Below are positions 18,043-26,897 of a stretch of DNA of 64,000 bases, one piece after another (position 1 is the stretch's first letter; each line of letters begins with the position of its first letter). Origin of the DNA: Clostridium sp. Marseille-Q2269 (GTDB taxonomy: Bacteria; Bacillota; Clostridia; Clostridiales; Clostridiaceae); contig NZ_CALSFS010000007.1 in the NCBI RefSeq assembly GCF_943736985.1, positions 62,001 to 126,000 on the forward strand, in the 5' to 3' direction. Below the pieces are notes generated by a model. It ran no database searches and was not told the origin of the DNA. It saw only the letters and a list, made by a program, of their open reading frames with translations. Made by a program: the position numbers and the translations under genes.

Positions 18043-19071
18043 ATGAGGAAAAAAAATCTAATTGTAATTATAAGTATTACTTTAATAGCCTTATTATCGG
18101 TTTGTATAATAAATATTTTTAATCATAAAAAAGATGTTTCAAAAGATTCATTATATGATATATATGTACAATCAAATAGTAATTTGAAATATGTTCAAAT
18201 AAAAAATATAAAAAATGGACATATAGAGTATAGTAAATCTAAAGATATATCTTTTCAAAAAAAAGGACTAACTATGGATTCTATGTGCTATGTAGATAAT
18301 AAAATTTATTGTTCTATATATAAAGAACATAATGGTAATAATCTAAGTAATAAAATTGCTGTTGTTGGAAATGGTAAAATTAAGAAATATATCAAAATAA
18401 AAAGTGAACACGGTCCTACTCGTCTTATAAGTGATTTAAATCATAAAAAAGTTTATTCAATGATGGTAATTCAACCTTATGAATATAATAAAAATGGTAT
18501 TCATTTTGCAGAAGTTAATACAGTTAATGATACTTGTAAAAAATCTTTTTCTATAAAAGGAGAAATAAATGGTTACTCAATAAAAGATAACTATATTTAT
18601 ACTGCAGTTATTGATGGAACTTATTACGGATTTAAAAATCTTCCAAATAATTATATAGCATCAATTAATGTAAACAATAATCAGGTTAAGGTATTAACTC
18701 CTAAAGGATTAAATTTTAGTCCTTTAGATATAAAGTTAACTCCAAAAAATAAATTTTATATGGTTAGTGATATAATTCCTGAAAAACAAATTAGTAATCC
18801 AAAACTAAGTATTTATAATATTAATGGAGACTTTGAGAAAGAAATTAAATTACCTCCCTGCTGTAATAGTATTGAAATTGATAAAAACGGGTTAGCTTAT
18901 GTTAACCATATAGGTAAAAAAGTTCAAGATACTTTTGATGGTGATACTATAACAGTAATTGATATCAATACTAGGAAAAAAATAGGTGATATTGATTTAG
19001 GTAAATGCGAAGACGAAGGTAATGATATATATCCTGCTAATTTAGTAGTAGTAAAAAATAATAAAAAATAA
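18043..19071 (+). CDS. Membrane-anchored beta-propeller-like extracellular protein
   Basis: 342 residues with a good GGAG site. Residues 1-30 are a membrane anchor or uncleaved signal (LIVIISITLIALLSVCIINI). The rest repeats short beta-strand units of the type NKIYCSIYKEH, NHKKVYSMMVIQP, DNYIYTAVIDG, NKFYMVSDIIP, NGLAYVNHIG, consistent with a YVTN/NHL-like propeller. Such domains bind partners at the cell surface. No catalytic motif is seen and the role is unknown. Confidence 0.6.
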   Translation: MRKKNLIVIISITLIALLSVCIINIFNHKKDVSKDSLYDIYVQSNSNLKYVQIKNIKNGHIEYSKSKDISFQKKGLTMDSMCYVDNKIYCSIYKEHNGNNLSNKIAVVGNGKIKKYIKIKSEHGPTRLISDLNHKKVYSMMVIQPYEYNKNGIHFAEVNTVNDTCKKSFSIKGEINGYSIKDNYIYTAVIDGTYYGFKNLPNNYIASINVNNNQVKVLTPKGLNFSPLDIKLTPKNKFYMVSDIIPEKQISNPKLSIYNINGDFEKEIKLPPCCNSIEIDKNGLAYVNHIGKKVQDTFDGDTITVIDINTRKKIGDIDLGKCEDEGNDIYPANLVVVKNNKK

Positions 19072-19202
19072 ATGTAAGTAAACTGATACCTATAAATTGT
19101 ACGCCAAATAAAAAGAGTGCAGTTTATAGTTTCTTTTTTGCCCATAGTTAATCATGAAGTCTATCCATAATACATATAGTAACTTTAATATTATATATTA
19201 AA

Positions 19203-19249
19203 AAAGTAAGTAGATAAATTGTAAAATGATCAATACATCTACTTACTTT
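19203..19249. terminator. Hairpin terminator
   Basis: AAAGTAAGTAGAT pairs perfectly with ATCTACTTACTTT across a 21-base loop; it separates the propeller gene from the remnants that follow. Confidence 0.65.
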
Positions 19250-19268
19250 ATAAGTTTTTTAAAATTAT

Positions 19269-19420
19269 TTAATTATGGAACATATTTTTTTCCAAAACAA
19301 TTTGTTTTAACACACCTTTTCCTTGCATTGATACAGTAAGATGGTGAACTCCTTTTATAATGTTTAAAGGACCTTCACTAAATGATAATCTCATTTAGGT
19401 TGCTTGTCCATCGTTTAATT
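19269..19420 (-). pseudogene. C-terminal remnant of a carbohydrate-binding-like domain
   Basis: From about 19420 the minus strand reads KLNDGQAT, an in-frame stop, then MRLSFSEGPLNIIKGVHHLTVSMQGKG to a stop at 19269. The GPLNIIKGVHHLTVSMQGKG wording is typical of the last strands of CBM6-like domains. There is no start or ribosome site; it is the end of a lost larger protein. Confidence 0.45.
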
Positions 19421-19436
19421 TAATACTTTAGTAATA

Positions 19437-20175
19437 TTACTTAATAAAATATTTAAGATTATCTATTGCGAATTCTTCAAATGTACGAGGTTTTCTACCT
19501 GTTAATTTATAAAAACAATTTGTAACTTCTTTAGCTGTGCCCATTCTTGTCATAAAATATAAAGCAACAGTAACATTTACATATGTTTTATCAAGTCCTC
19601 GTTTATTAATATAATAACTTCTATATTTTAAGTATCCAGGTCTTAAATATGTTATTTTTCTTCCTGTCACCCCAGTTAAAATTTCTGCAATTTGAAAATA
19701 ATCCAAAGCCTCTGATCCCGTTATTGTATGGGCAGTATTTTTGTATTTTTCCGGCTCATGAAGTAAAATGGCTGTTGCAAGTCCTATATCAGCTGCATCT
19801 ATAAAGCTAGTTTTACTTTTCCCTGCTGGAATAAAAATCTCATTTTTCTCTCTTATTTCCACAGAGTGAATGCCAGATAAATTTTGCATAAATAATCCTG
19901 GGCGAACATGGGCATAAGGAATTTCTAGCTTTTCAATATATTTTTCAATCTTATGATGAGGAGGTATTGTATTATTTTCAACCCCCATTAAAGAAAGAAA
20001 TGATACTAACTTAATATTATGAGCTTTAATCTCATCTATAAATGGATAGAGATCATCTGGTTTTCCAAGATGGGGCGGTCTCATAAGAAACACCCTGTCT
20101 ACATCTTTCAAAGCTTTGTGAAAAGTGGTCTTGTCTTTAAAATCAAAGTCTATTGATTCAAAGAGTAAACTTTAT
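19437..20175 (-). pseudogene. NmrA-like NAD(P)-binding protein, N-terminus missing
   Basis: About 245 codons matching the central and C-terminal parts of NmrA/QorB-type proteins: SIDFDFKDKTTFHKALKDVD, VDRVFLMRPPHLG, SFIDAADIG, TAHTITGSEALDYFQIAEIL. The Rossmann nucleotide motif GxxGxxG and the first 45 or so residues should lie upstream but the frame is closed by a stop at about 20176. A TTG at 20111 could start a shorter product but has no ribosome site and would lack the cofactor site. A 5' truncation is the best reading. Confidence 0.7.
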
Positions 20176-20314
20176 TAAAAAAAATAAATATAAAATATGA
20201 AACATTAATCGTTATCAACATTCCCCTCAATCCCAACCCCTATTGATATTGTAAAATATTGGTATTATAATATTATTAGGCAGAAATTTTATACTGTAAA
20301 GGATAGTGGTGTGT

Positions 20315-20782
20315 ATGACAAAATCAAGAAAAATAGAAATCATCTGTTTAGCAATAATTATTGGAATTATTTATATTTTTATTAGTTCCAATAACTATTT
20401 AGCACTAACCAAAGATTCTGTGGATGTTGAATACTTGGGTAATGAAAAATATACTGACAATGGTGCAAGCTTTGATCTTTCTGATTTCAAAGGGGCCTGG
20501 TCATTAATAACATTTAATTCTGTTAAAGACAATAAAATAACTATAAAAAACAACTCGAAAATTACCAAAGGCAAACTTCACATTCAAGTACTAGACTCGA
20601 ATCGTAAAATTATTATTATTGATAAATCCAGTAAAAAAGATTTAAAATTTACCACCCCAAAAGATGGAGAATATATTATTAGAATTGCTGGTAGAAATAT
20701 AAGTGGTAAATTTGATATTGAAATAAATTCTGATCTTCCTATAAAACTTTCTCATTATAATATTTATGGAAGTAAGATATAA
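20315..20782 (+). CDS. Membrane-anchored extracellular protein, paralogue of 14590-15087
   Basis: 155 residues from the ATG at 20315, which has AAAGGA at good spacing; GTG codons at 20306 and 20309 lie too close to it. A membrane helix (IICLAIIIGIIYIFISS) is followed by a beta-rich domain with the repeated family pattern KGKLHIQVLDSNRKIIIID and EYIIRIAGRNISGKFDIEIN. The conserved Gly-Lys-x-x-I pattern is shared with the other copy. Function unknown; a surface or binding role is possible. Confidence 0.6.
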   Translation: MTKSRKIEIICLAIIIGIIYIFISSNNYLALTKDSVDVEYLGNEKYTDNGASFDLSDFKGAWSLITFNSVKDNKITIKNNSKITKGKLHIQVLDSNRKIIIIDKSSKKDLKFTTPKDGEYIIRIAGRNISGKFDIEINSDLPIKLSHYNIYGSKI

Positions 20783-20822
20783 TTATTACAATTATGAATA
20801 AATAATTCTTCAAGCCTTTAAA

Positions 20823-20864
20823 AAAACTTTTAATAATCTTGTGTTATCATCTATTAAAAGTTTT
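20823..20864. terminator. Hairpin terminator
   Basis: AAAACTTTTAATA pairs perfectly with TATTAAAAGTTTT, followed by CTTTTC, after the anchored-protein gene. Confidence 0.65.
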
Positions 20865-20970
20865 CTTTTCCCATGACTCCCCTACCTTTATTATCTCTAT
20901 CTTATCTATATACTCTATAATCTATATTATCCAATCTGATTTTTATATTTTCTTATTTTTCAATGTTTAA

Positions 20971-21507
20971 TTACCTATCCTTAAGAATTTTTTGAAGCTT
21001 ATTTATTGCTTTATCTTTAGTATATCTTACAGAATTATAGGATTTATCTATACTCTTTGCCACTTTATTAAGGCTATTATTTTTAATATAAAATTCATCT
21101 ATAACTTTTCTTTCTTCTTCAGTTAGCCTGTCTATAGCCTTATATAATTCTTTTATTTTTTCATAAGCTACTAACTCATCTTCTATAGTAAATTCATATT
21201 CTTCTCCTTTGTTTAATATATTTTCATCTGGCATTTCCCTGTGATGCTTTATTTCTTTTTTTAGTAATGCTTTATAGTTGGTTTTTATGGCAGTTATGCA
21301 ATAAGGTACAAATTTACTTTCCTGATCCTTAAACATATTAACTGCTTTTATAACTGAAAGATATCCATGCTGTACCAAATCTTCATAATCATACCCTTTT
21401 ATTCTCCATTTTGATGCCTCTTTTAATATCAATGGATTAAAATTTTCTATAATTTCATTTAAAGCCTCTATATTCCCTTTTCTATACTCTTTTAATAATT
21501 TATACAC
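20971..21507 (-). CDS. Sigma-70-family RNA polymerase sigma factor
   Basis: 178 residues from GTG at 21507 (TTG at 21510 is possible). Region 2 is YEDLVQHGYLSVIKAVNMFKD, which contacts core polymerase and the -10 box. Region 4 is LTEEERKVIDEFYIKNNSLN followed by KVAKSIDKSYNSVRYTKDKA, a helix-turn-helix. Regions 1 and 3 are absent, so it is a short alternative sigma factor of the size of phage, conjugative-element and TcdR-type factors. It lies in a block with replication and immunity-repressor genes and so probably belongs to a relic mobile element. Confidence 0.8.
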   Translation of the reverse strand: MYKLLKEYRKGNIEALNEIIENFNPLILKEASKWRIKGYDYEDLVQHGYLSVIKAVNMFKDQESKFVPYCITAIKTNYKALLKKEIKHHREMPDENILNKGEEYEFTIEDELVAYEKIKELYKAIDRLTEEERKVIDEFYIKNNSLNKVAKSIDKSYNSVRYTKDKAINKLQKILKDR

Positions 21508-21700
21508 CAAATCCCCACCCTTTCCTATTGGAAAAACATATTATTAATTCAAATTCACTTAGAAATCTTCTCTTTGTCACTATTTTATATAGTTTATAAA
21601 TCACCATTTTTATATTTTATTTTCAGTTTACAATCTGATAATACCAGTTTCATTTTTTCTACCTTCCCTTTTAGCACAGTAATAAAGTATATTTTTATTT

Positions 21701-22882
21701 CTACCCCAATAATTTTCTCTCTAGCTCCTGAAAATCATATTCTCTCTGGTCATAATCCCAAGGATCTACTGGCTTTTCTTTAGATTTTGTTTTCTTATTT
21801 TTTTCTGTCCATTGTGTTTTATAAGCCTTTATATCTTCAGCTGAAGTTAAGTCCTTAGCTATCCAAGTGTTTAGTATTTTCTCTATATATTTTATATTTT
21901 TTATGTTGTGTCCTATGGCTTCTTCAATGGCCATAATAATAACTTCACTGCTAAATTTATTGGTCCACTGTAAAATCTTTTCTTTCTCCATAGGCACTAC
22001 CTTGTGTATATTACTTTCAAAAACAGATAATATATACTTTAGGTTTTTAAAATTATCTCTAGAAAGTATACCCTCATTGGTGCAATCATTTGCAGCAATT
22101 GTTGTAGATTTACTTTTACATATATTATTTTTAAATATATTACCCGCTCTCTCTTTTTTACTATCCATAAAATTATTACTGTATACTTCTTCTTTATTAC
22201 TACAACAACTATTGCTTATTACTTCTTCTTTTTTATTTATTATTTTTTGTTTATTATTTATTATTTCTTTACTTACAATGGGGTTATAAGCCCCTACATA
22301 GCCCCTTACAATACCCTTAAAATTATCATCATCTATGGAATTATCATTAACTGAATTTTTACTATTATCTTCATTATCTATAGAATTATCATCAATTATA
22401 TTGTTACTATTATCTTCATTATCTATGGAACTATTGTTAATTTTGTTATATACGGCTTTATTTTTATGCTCTATTTCACAGAACAAATTATCCACATCCA
22501 ATCCAAGGCGAAAATATTTTTTATATAACATATTTATGAAGTCTTTGTTTTTTATTTTTTTAATTTCTCTATTAACACATTTAATTGAATTTATATTATT
22601 AGGTTCATTGTATTTAGCCCAATTTAATATGATTATTTCATTAGTTTCTTCTGAATAAATTATTTTTTTATATTCTTCAAATTTTTTCAGTAATTTATTT
22701 ATAGTTTCTTTTTCATATCCTGTTTGCATTTCTATAATTTTTTTAGGTAATTCATAAACTCCACATTGTGAAGTATTGGGATTAGTTAATAAGTAAATGT
22801 AAAAAGATTTTTCCTCAGGATCAAGATTTAATACAAAATTATCATTCCAAAATTCTGTATAAAGCTGTCTGTATTTTGCCAT
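21701..22882 (-). CDS. DnaD-like replication initiation/loading protein of phage type
   Basis: 393 residues from the ATG at 22882, which has GGAGGGGG at good spacing. The N-terminal 130 residues match phage replisome-organiser proteins (YRQLYTEFWNDNFVLNLDPE, GVYELPKKIIEMQTGYEKET, INSIKCVNREIKKI). The middle is low-complexity with repeats of SIDNEDNS and NNIIDDN. The C-terminal part (SSEVIIMAIEEAIGHNIKNI ... YIEKILNTWIAKDL) is the DnaD/DnaB helicase-loader domain. Expected job: open an origin and load helicase. No helicase gene is nearby. Confidence 0.82.
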   Translation of the reverse strand: MAKYRQLYTEFWNDNFVLNLDPEEKSFYIYLLTNPNTSQCGVYELPKKIIEMQTGYEKETINKLLKKFEEYKKIIYSEETNEIIILNWAKYNEPNNINSIKCVNREIKKIKNKDFINMLYKKYFRLGLDVDNLFCEIEHKNKAVYNKINNSSIDNEDNSNNIIDDNSIDNEDNSKNSVNDNSIDDDNFKGIVRGYVGAYNPIVSKEIINNKQKIINKKEEVISNSCCSNKEEVYSNNFMDSKKERAGNIFKNNICKSKSTTIAANDCTNEGILSRDNFKNLKYILSVFESNIHKVVPMEKEKILQWTNKFSSEVIIMAIEEAIGHNIKNIKYIEKILNTWIAKDLTSAEDIKAYKTQWTEKNKKTKSKEKPVDPWDYDQREYDFQELERKLLG

Positions 22883-23135
22883 TTCAATCCCCCTCCAATA
22901 TTTTTTATATTTCACATAAAAATCTATATATTATTTTCTTAAATCTATTTATAATATTGTTTTATTTTAAACTTCTGTTTAAATAACATTACCTATTTAG
23001 CAAATTCCAATATAAGTAAACAATCCACATTGTGGATAATTTGTAGACTATATATTTATAAATCTTATTTAAAAATTTTATAAACTTATATAATTTAACA
23101 TTTGAAAAACTTGTGTAACCTTATAGCAACTATAT

Positions 23136-23336
23136 CTATAAAAAAAATAGTTTGTTTAAAGGCTCATTTGGAAAAGCCTTAATTATTCCTGCTATTAACT
23201 GAGCTCCTGCCCCTCTTTGACCATTGATCCATCTACTTATAGTAGCACTGGAAACTTCAGCTTTCATGGCTAATTTATTTTGTGACCAATTATTTTTATA
23301 CATAAGATTTATAATGTATTCTTTATTAGGTCTCAA
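23136..23336 (-). CDS. Small Xre-type DNA-binding protein
   Basis: 66 residues; the helix-turn-helix is NKLAMKAEVSSATISRWING. It is divergent from a larger Xre repressor 142 bases away, the same layout as the cI/cro-like or ImmR/Xis regions of phages and integrative elements. It would be the second switch protein. The start precedes a GGAG-like site. Confidence 0.8.
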   Translation of the reverse strand: MRPNKEYIINLMYKNNWSQNKLAMKAEVSSATISRWINGQRGAGAQLIAGIIKAFPNEPLNKLFFL

Positions 23337-23426
23337 TTTATCATCTCCTTATTTCGTTTCTATTGGGTTACAATAAAATCTTATCAAATATCGTAATCAC
23401 TTGTCAAATATATTAATTTTTTTCTA

Positions 23427-23440
23427 TTGCCACCTGGCAA
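23427..23440. promoter_or_regulatory. Candidate operator between divergent Xre genes
   Basis: TTGCC-ACCT-GGCAA is a symmetrical site of the size bound by Xre/cI-type dimers, placed between the two regulator genes. The region around it also holds TTGTCAAATATATTAAT. Confidence 0.5.
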
Positions 23441-23478
23441 CGGTTATTATATAATTATTTTATAGGAGGCTGTTTACT

Positions 23479-23901
23479 ATGAAATTTGGTGAATTTTTAA
23501 AAAATCTTAGAAAAGATAAAGGATTATCTCAAAGACAACTTGCAGAACTTGCTAATGTAAGTAATACAGAAATTTCTCGTATAGAATCTGGTGAAAGACA
23601 AAATCCATCTCCTAATATATTAAAATGCCTTGCCCCTCATCTTGATATAAGTTATAAAGATTTAATGATTAAAGCAGGCTATATTGACGAAAGCATAGAG
23701 CATGAAAAATACACTGAACATATTTTTAGAAGTGCAGATGGTGAATTTGCTGACACTATAAGACTTGCAAAAAATATTCATAAAAAAGATTCTGAGATCT
23801 TGACTATTATGAACAGAGTTACATCTGAATTACCTAAGGAAGATATAAAATCTATAAAAGAATTTGCAAACTTTTATTTAGATAAGAACAAGAATAAATA
23901 A
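23479..23901 (+). CDS. Xre-family repressor (ImmR-like)
   Basis: 140 residues with AGGAGG before the ATG. Residues 5-60 are a helix-turn-helix domain (LRKDKGLSQRQLAELANVSN, TEISRIESGERQNPS). The rest is a dimerisation region with DLMIKAGYIDES typical of ImmR-like repressors of Clostridium elements. The following gene is an ImmA-type peptidase, the usual inactivator of such a repressor. Confidence 0.85.
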   Translation: MKFGEFLKNLRKDKGLSQRQLAELANVSNTEISRIESGERQNPSPNILKCLAPHLDISYKDLMIKAGYIDESIEHEKYTEHIFRSADGEFADTIRLAKNIHKKDSEILTIMNRVTSELPKEDIKSIKEFANFYLDKNKNK

Positions 23902-24007
23902 TTATTTATTCTTGTTTTTTTCCTTTACTTGGTAATAAATTCATATTATAATAAAACTATAGAACACAAGTTCTTATTTCTATTATTTTATGATATGGAG
24001 GGATCTC

Positions 24008-24607
24008 ATGGCTAATCATTATAAAAATAATTATTATACTCTAGATAAAATTCCTAAGCATAGGATTGAATATATAGATAAAACAGTATATACTTTTGCA
24101 GAGGATTTTCACTTAAAATACTGGCCTTTAGATTTTGTACAAATCATATTAAATATACAACAAACACAAAGCTTACCTATACAAATAAAGTCTCTAGGAA
24201 ATTTATCTTATAAATTTGAAGCAGCTACAGTATATTCAAGGAAAAGCAACAAATTTTTAATAGTGGTTAATAAAAATAGAATTCACTATCCTTTCAAAAT
24301 TTCAAAGCATCGTAGACTTAATTTTACGTTAGCTCATGAATTAGGTCATATTTATTTGAAACACTATCTATTGCCTCAAGAATGTAAAACACAAAAAGAC
24401 TTGTATATAGAAGAATTGGAAGCAAATGAATTTGCAGGTAGACTACTTATGCCTAAAAATAAAATATTTAGTTATAGATTTTCATCTATTAATGAAATTG
24501 CATCAGATTTTAATGTTTCTAACTGGGCTGTATTAAAAAGATTAACCAATCTTAAACATTCTAATTTAAGATTTTATAAAAATTCTTTAGTTTATAGGTC
24601 TATATAG
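24008..24607 (+). CDS. ImmA/IrrE-family zinc metallopeptidase
   Basis: 199 residues from the ATG at 24008 (GGAGGGATCTC before it). The zinc motif HELGH is in FTLAHELGHIYLKH, with a downstream Glu in EELEANEFAGRLLMP as third ligand. Family members cleave a partner Xre repressor on DNA damage or other signals and so induce the mobile element. It lies 106 bases after the repressor gene in the same direction, matching the ImmR-ImmA pair of ICEBs1. No integrase or att site is visible here, so the element appears to be a relic. Confidence 0.85.
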   Translation: MANHYKNNYYTLDKIPKHRIEYIDKTVYTFAEDFHLKYWPLDFVQIILNIQQTQSLPIQIKSLGNLSYKFEAATVYSRKSNKFLIVVNKNRIHYPFKISKHRRLNFTLAHELGHIYLKHYLLPQECKTQKDLYIEELEANEFAGRLLMPKNKIFSYRFSSINEIASDFNVSNWAVLKRLTNLKHSNLRFYKNSLVYRSI

Positions 24608-24714
24608 TATACAAAATTTATATTTAAGGATTATTGATTTAATTATATATTATATTGTAAATTTGATTACAATAATTATTCTATAAATATTTTCTTCACA
24701 CTTCTAGTATAAAT

Positions 24715-24955
24715 TTGAAAAATTATAACTATAATGATTTACAGCATTTTTTTTAATATAACTTTGAGGACTATAACTATAAAAATCTATCTCTTATTTC
24801 AAATACAATTTTAAAAACTATAACTATAAAGATTTCATTTCCCTCATATTTTAAATATAACTTTGAAGACTATGACTATAAAGATTTCCCTCATATTTTA
24901 AATATAGTTTTAAATACTATGACCATAAAGATTTTCCTTATATTTTAAATAAAAA
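24715..24955. repeat. Degenerate tandem repeat, about 55-65 bases per unit
   Basis: About four to five copies of a unit containing ACTATAACTATAAAGATTT, spaced by TCATATTTTAAATATA and AACTTTGAAGA-type segments. Copies are best at 24820-24955 and decay to the left. It fills the spacer between the ImmA gene and the transglutaminase gene; no coding sense is seen. Confidence 0.6.
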
Positions 24956-25057
24956 TATTACAATTGTAATAAATATAAATTTACTATTGAAAATATGAAA
25001 ACAAGGATGGCTTGAATATTTGTACATGCTATCCTTGTTTTATTTCAATATTTTATT

Positions 25058-26209
25058 TTATTCAAAAGTTAGGGTTATAATTTTTGAATTATGTATTTCA
25101 TCTTTATCTTCAGTCCAAGAATATCTTCCCGCTTTACCTATAGACCTATATATTTTAGTAACTGCACTTTCTAAATCATAAACATTTTTATTATAATTTA
25201 ATATATTCATGCTTATTTCTCTTTTTCCACTGGTTACAGCTTGTTGTATAGAAGAGTAAAATTCATCATAATTATGTATTGTTGTTGTTTCATTTCCTTT
25301 ATAATCTTTTTCTGATAGACCTAAATTTTGAAAATTAAATTTTGTACTATTGCATTTAACATACTTGCTTCCATTCCACTGATGGTTTCTTTTTATCTGA
25401 CTATCAGAAAGATTAAAATATGTATGTCTAACAGTATTGGATCCATCCTCAGTTATAGGATCATCCCAAGTCACATCTAAGTGATGATATTCTCCTCCTA
25501 TTTTAACTAAGTTCCAAGCATGTCCTATTTTCTTTCCACCATCACTACCAGTACCAACTATAATTTTAGATTCTATTCCAGCAGCATTTAAAAGTCTTTT
25601 CATAGCATCAGAATATCCGACACAAGCACCTAATTTATTTATTAATACTCCATATGCGGTATTAGATACCATTGGCATAGTTCCTTTATCCGCTCTAATA
25701 TCATATTTTGAATTATTAACTATATAATCGTGTAGTGCCACTTCTTTTTCATAATCTTTCATTCCAGGCTTAATTACTTTTTTTATAATTTCCTTAGTGT
25801 TAGCTTGTACGGCTTTTTCCCTATTTTTTAATGTTTTTACATCATCTGAATATTTAAAATTTATTTCCATCTCTATTGGAATAGTAAATTTTTTTTGTTT
25901 TCCTTCAGCCTTAGTACAAATTTCATGTAATTCTGGATTATCCATTAAAACTTTTTCAACTGTATCTATATTATAATACGAATTATCATTCATATCAGTA
26001 ATAGCTACAATTAATTTTTCATCGTAATTATGTATAGCTTTATCTATGGCCTTATAATATTCATCTTTATTTGTAACTCTTACTACCCCTTCAGGTAATT
26101 TTACATAGCTACTAAGTCTATAATTTATAAAACCCACTGCCACTATTAAAAGTACAATAATTACTAAACATACTTTAAGTAACCTTTTTAAAATTTTTTT
26201 ACCCTTCAT
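25058..26209 (-). CDS. Membrane-anchored transglutaminase-like protein
   Basis: 383 residues from the ATG at 26209 (GGGAG six bases before). One N-terminal membrane helix (VCLVIIVLLIVAVGFINY) then an extracellular part. The transglutaminase-like triad is visible: Cys in LGACVGYSDAMKRLL, His in GHAWNLVKIGGEYHHLDV and Asp in VTWDDP. Secreted proteins of this class in Clostridium are usually cysteine proteases or cell-wall-linked enzymes rather than true cross-linkers. It is monocistronic. Confidence 0.78.
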   Translation of the reverse strand: MKGKKILKRLLKVCLVIIVLLIVAVGFINYRLSSYVKLPEGVVRVTNKDEYYKAIDKAIHNYDEKLIVAITDMNDNSYYNIDTVEKVLMDNPELHEICTKAEGKQKKFTIPIEMEINFKYSDDVKTLKNREKAVQANTKEIIKKVIKPGMKDYEKEVALHDYIVNNSKYDIRADKGTMPMVSNTAYGVLINKLGACVGYSDAMKRLLNAAGIESKIIVGTGSDGGKKIGHAWNLVKIGGEYHHLDVTWDDPITEDGSNTVRHTYFNLSDSQIKRNHQWNGSKYVKCNSTKFNFQNLGLSEKDYKGNETTTIHNYDEFYSSIQQAVTSGKREISMNILNYNKNVYDLESAVTKIYRSIGKAGRYSWTEDKDEIHNSKIITLTFE

Positions 26210-26353
26210 TTGCATCTCCCTTTGTTAAAATTTATAGTGTTTACAAGATTTAGCTAGATTCCCCCTATATATAGATATCATAAATTTTATAATAATTCAA
26301 TAAAAATATATCCATTATACTGTTTACAAATTAAAATTTTATTAATATTAGGG

Positions 26354-26382
26354 TTGACAAATTTATTCCAATGATCTATTAT
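26354..26382 (+). promoter_or_regulatory. Promoter of the mccB-luxS operon
   Basis: TTGACA (26354-26359), 17-base spacer, TATTAT (26377-26382). Transcription would start near 26389, giving a leader of about 500 bases that contains the T-box. Confidence 0.65.
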
Positions 26383-26388
26383 AGTATT

Positions 26389-26757
26389 AAGCTTAGTAAG
26401 CATATATGATTACTAGGTAATATAAAAATATAAATAAATTCTTTACCTAAATACAATATAATCTGTTATGGTAAAGATCTAGAAATTAAATAAATGCTAT
26501 GACAAGAATTAGTAGCATAAGGTAATCTAACAGAGAAAAATCCTAGTAGCTGAAAAGGATTTTAAGTGTAATTTATGTGAATGCATCTTTGAGCACTGTG
26601 TTGAAATATAGTAGATTGCAGCGTGTACGCCCGTTAAAGCGTTAAGGTATGATTGTACCAAGTGAAGATGTTATTGCATATTTTTTCAATAACAATTAGA
26701 GTGGAACCGCGGAATTTAACTTCTGCCTCTAAGTTTTTAGAGGCAGAAGTTTTTTTG
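26389..26757 (+). promoter_or_regulatory. Cysteine-specific T-box riboswitch
   Basis: The T-box core GAGTGGAACCGCGG lies at 26699-26712 and is followed by a terminator hairpin (AACTTCTGCCTCT ... AGAGGCAGAAGTTTTTTT, 26719-26757). Upstream are stem I signs: the AGAGA motif at 26532-26536, the distal loop GCTGAAAAGG, and a specifier region GAATGCATCTTTGAGC in which the codon is TGC (26582-26584), that is, Cys. Uncharged tRNA-Cys should stabilise the antiterminator and switch on the downstream sulfur genes. Confidence 0.9.
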
Positions 26758-26840
26758 TTATATTTATTCATTGGTTTTCTTCTCCTTTATTTTAGGTCAT
26801 ATGTTTATATGGAATTTGTTATATTTCTATAGGCGTATAA

Positions 26841-26869
26841 AAATCAATGTTTATATAACTTATCAAACC
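26841..26869 (+). repeat. Diverged copy C of the leader element
   Basis: AAATCAATGTTTATATAACT followed by TATCAAACC resembles copies A and B (6523-6555, 17706-17738) and again lies just before a ribosome site, here that of mccB. It lies downstream of the T-box terminator. Confidence 0.45.
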
Positions 26870-26897
26870 CAATTTACTTTTAAGGAGGAACAATAAA

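Noticed and set aside
20971-21507. BotR/TetR/TcdR-type toxin sigma factor
   Set aside because: The size is similar but region 2 (DLVQHGYLSVIKAV) and the gene neighbours fit a phage or integrative-element factor better, and the toxin promoter looks like sigma-A.
22335-22658. Plus-strand ORF opposite the DnaD-like gene
   Set aside because: It mirrors the Asn/Asp/Ser repeat of the DnaD-like gene as Leu/Ser repeats and has no ribosome site.
24715-24955. CRISPR array
   Set aside because: Units are tandem and degenerate throughout, with no unique spacers between exact repeats and no cas genes.
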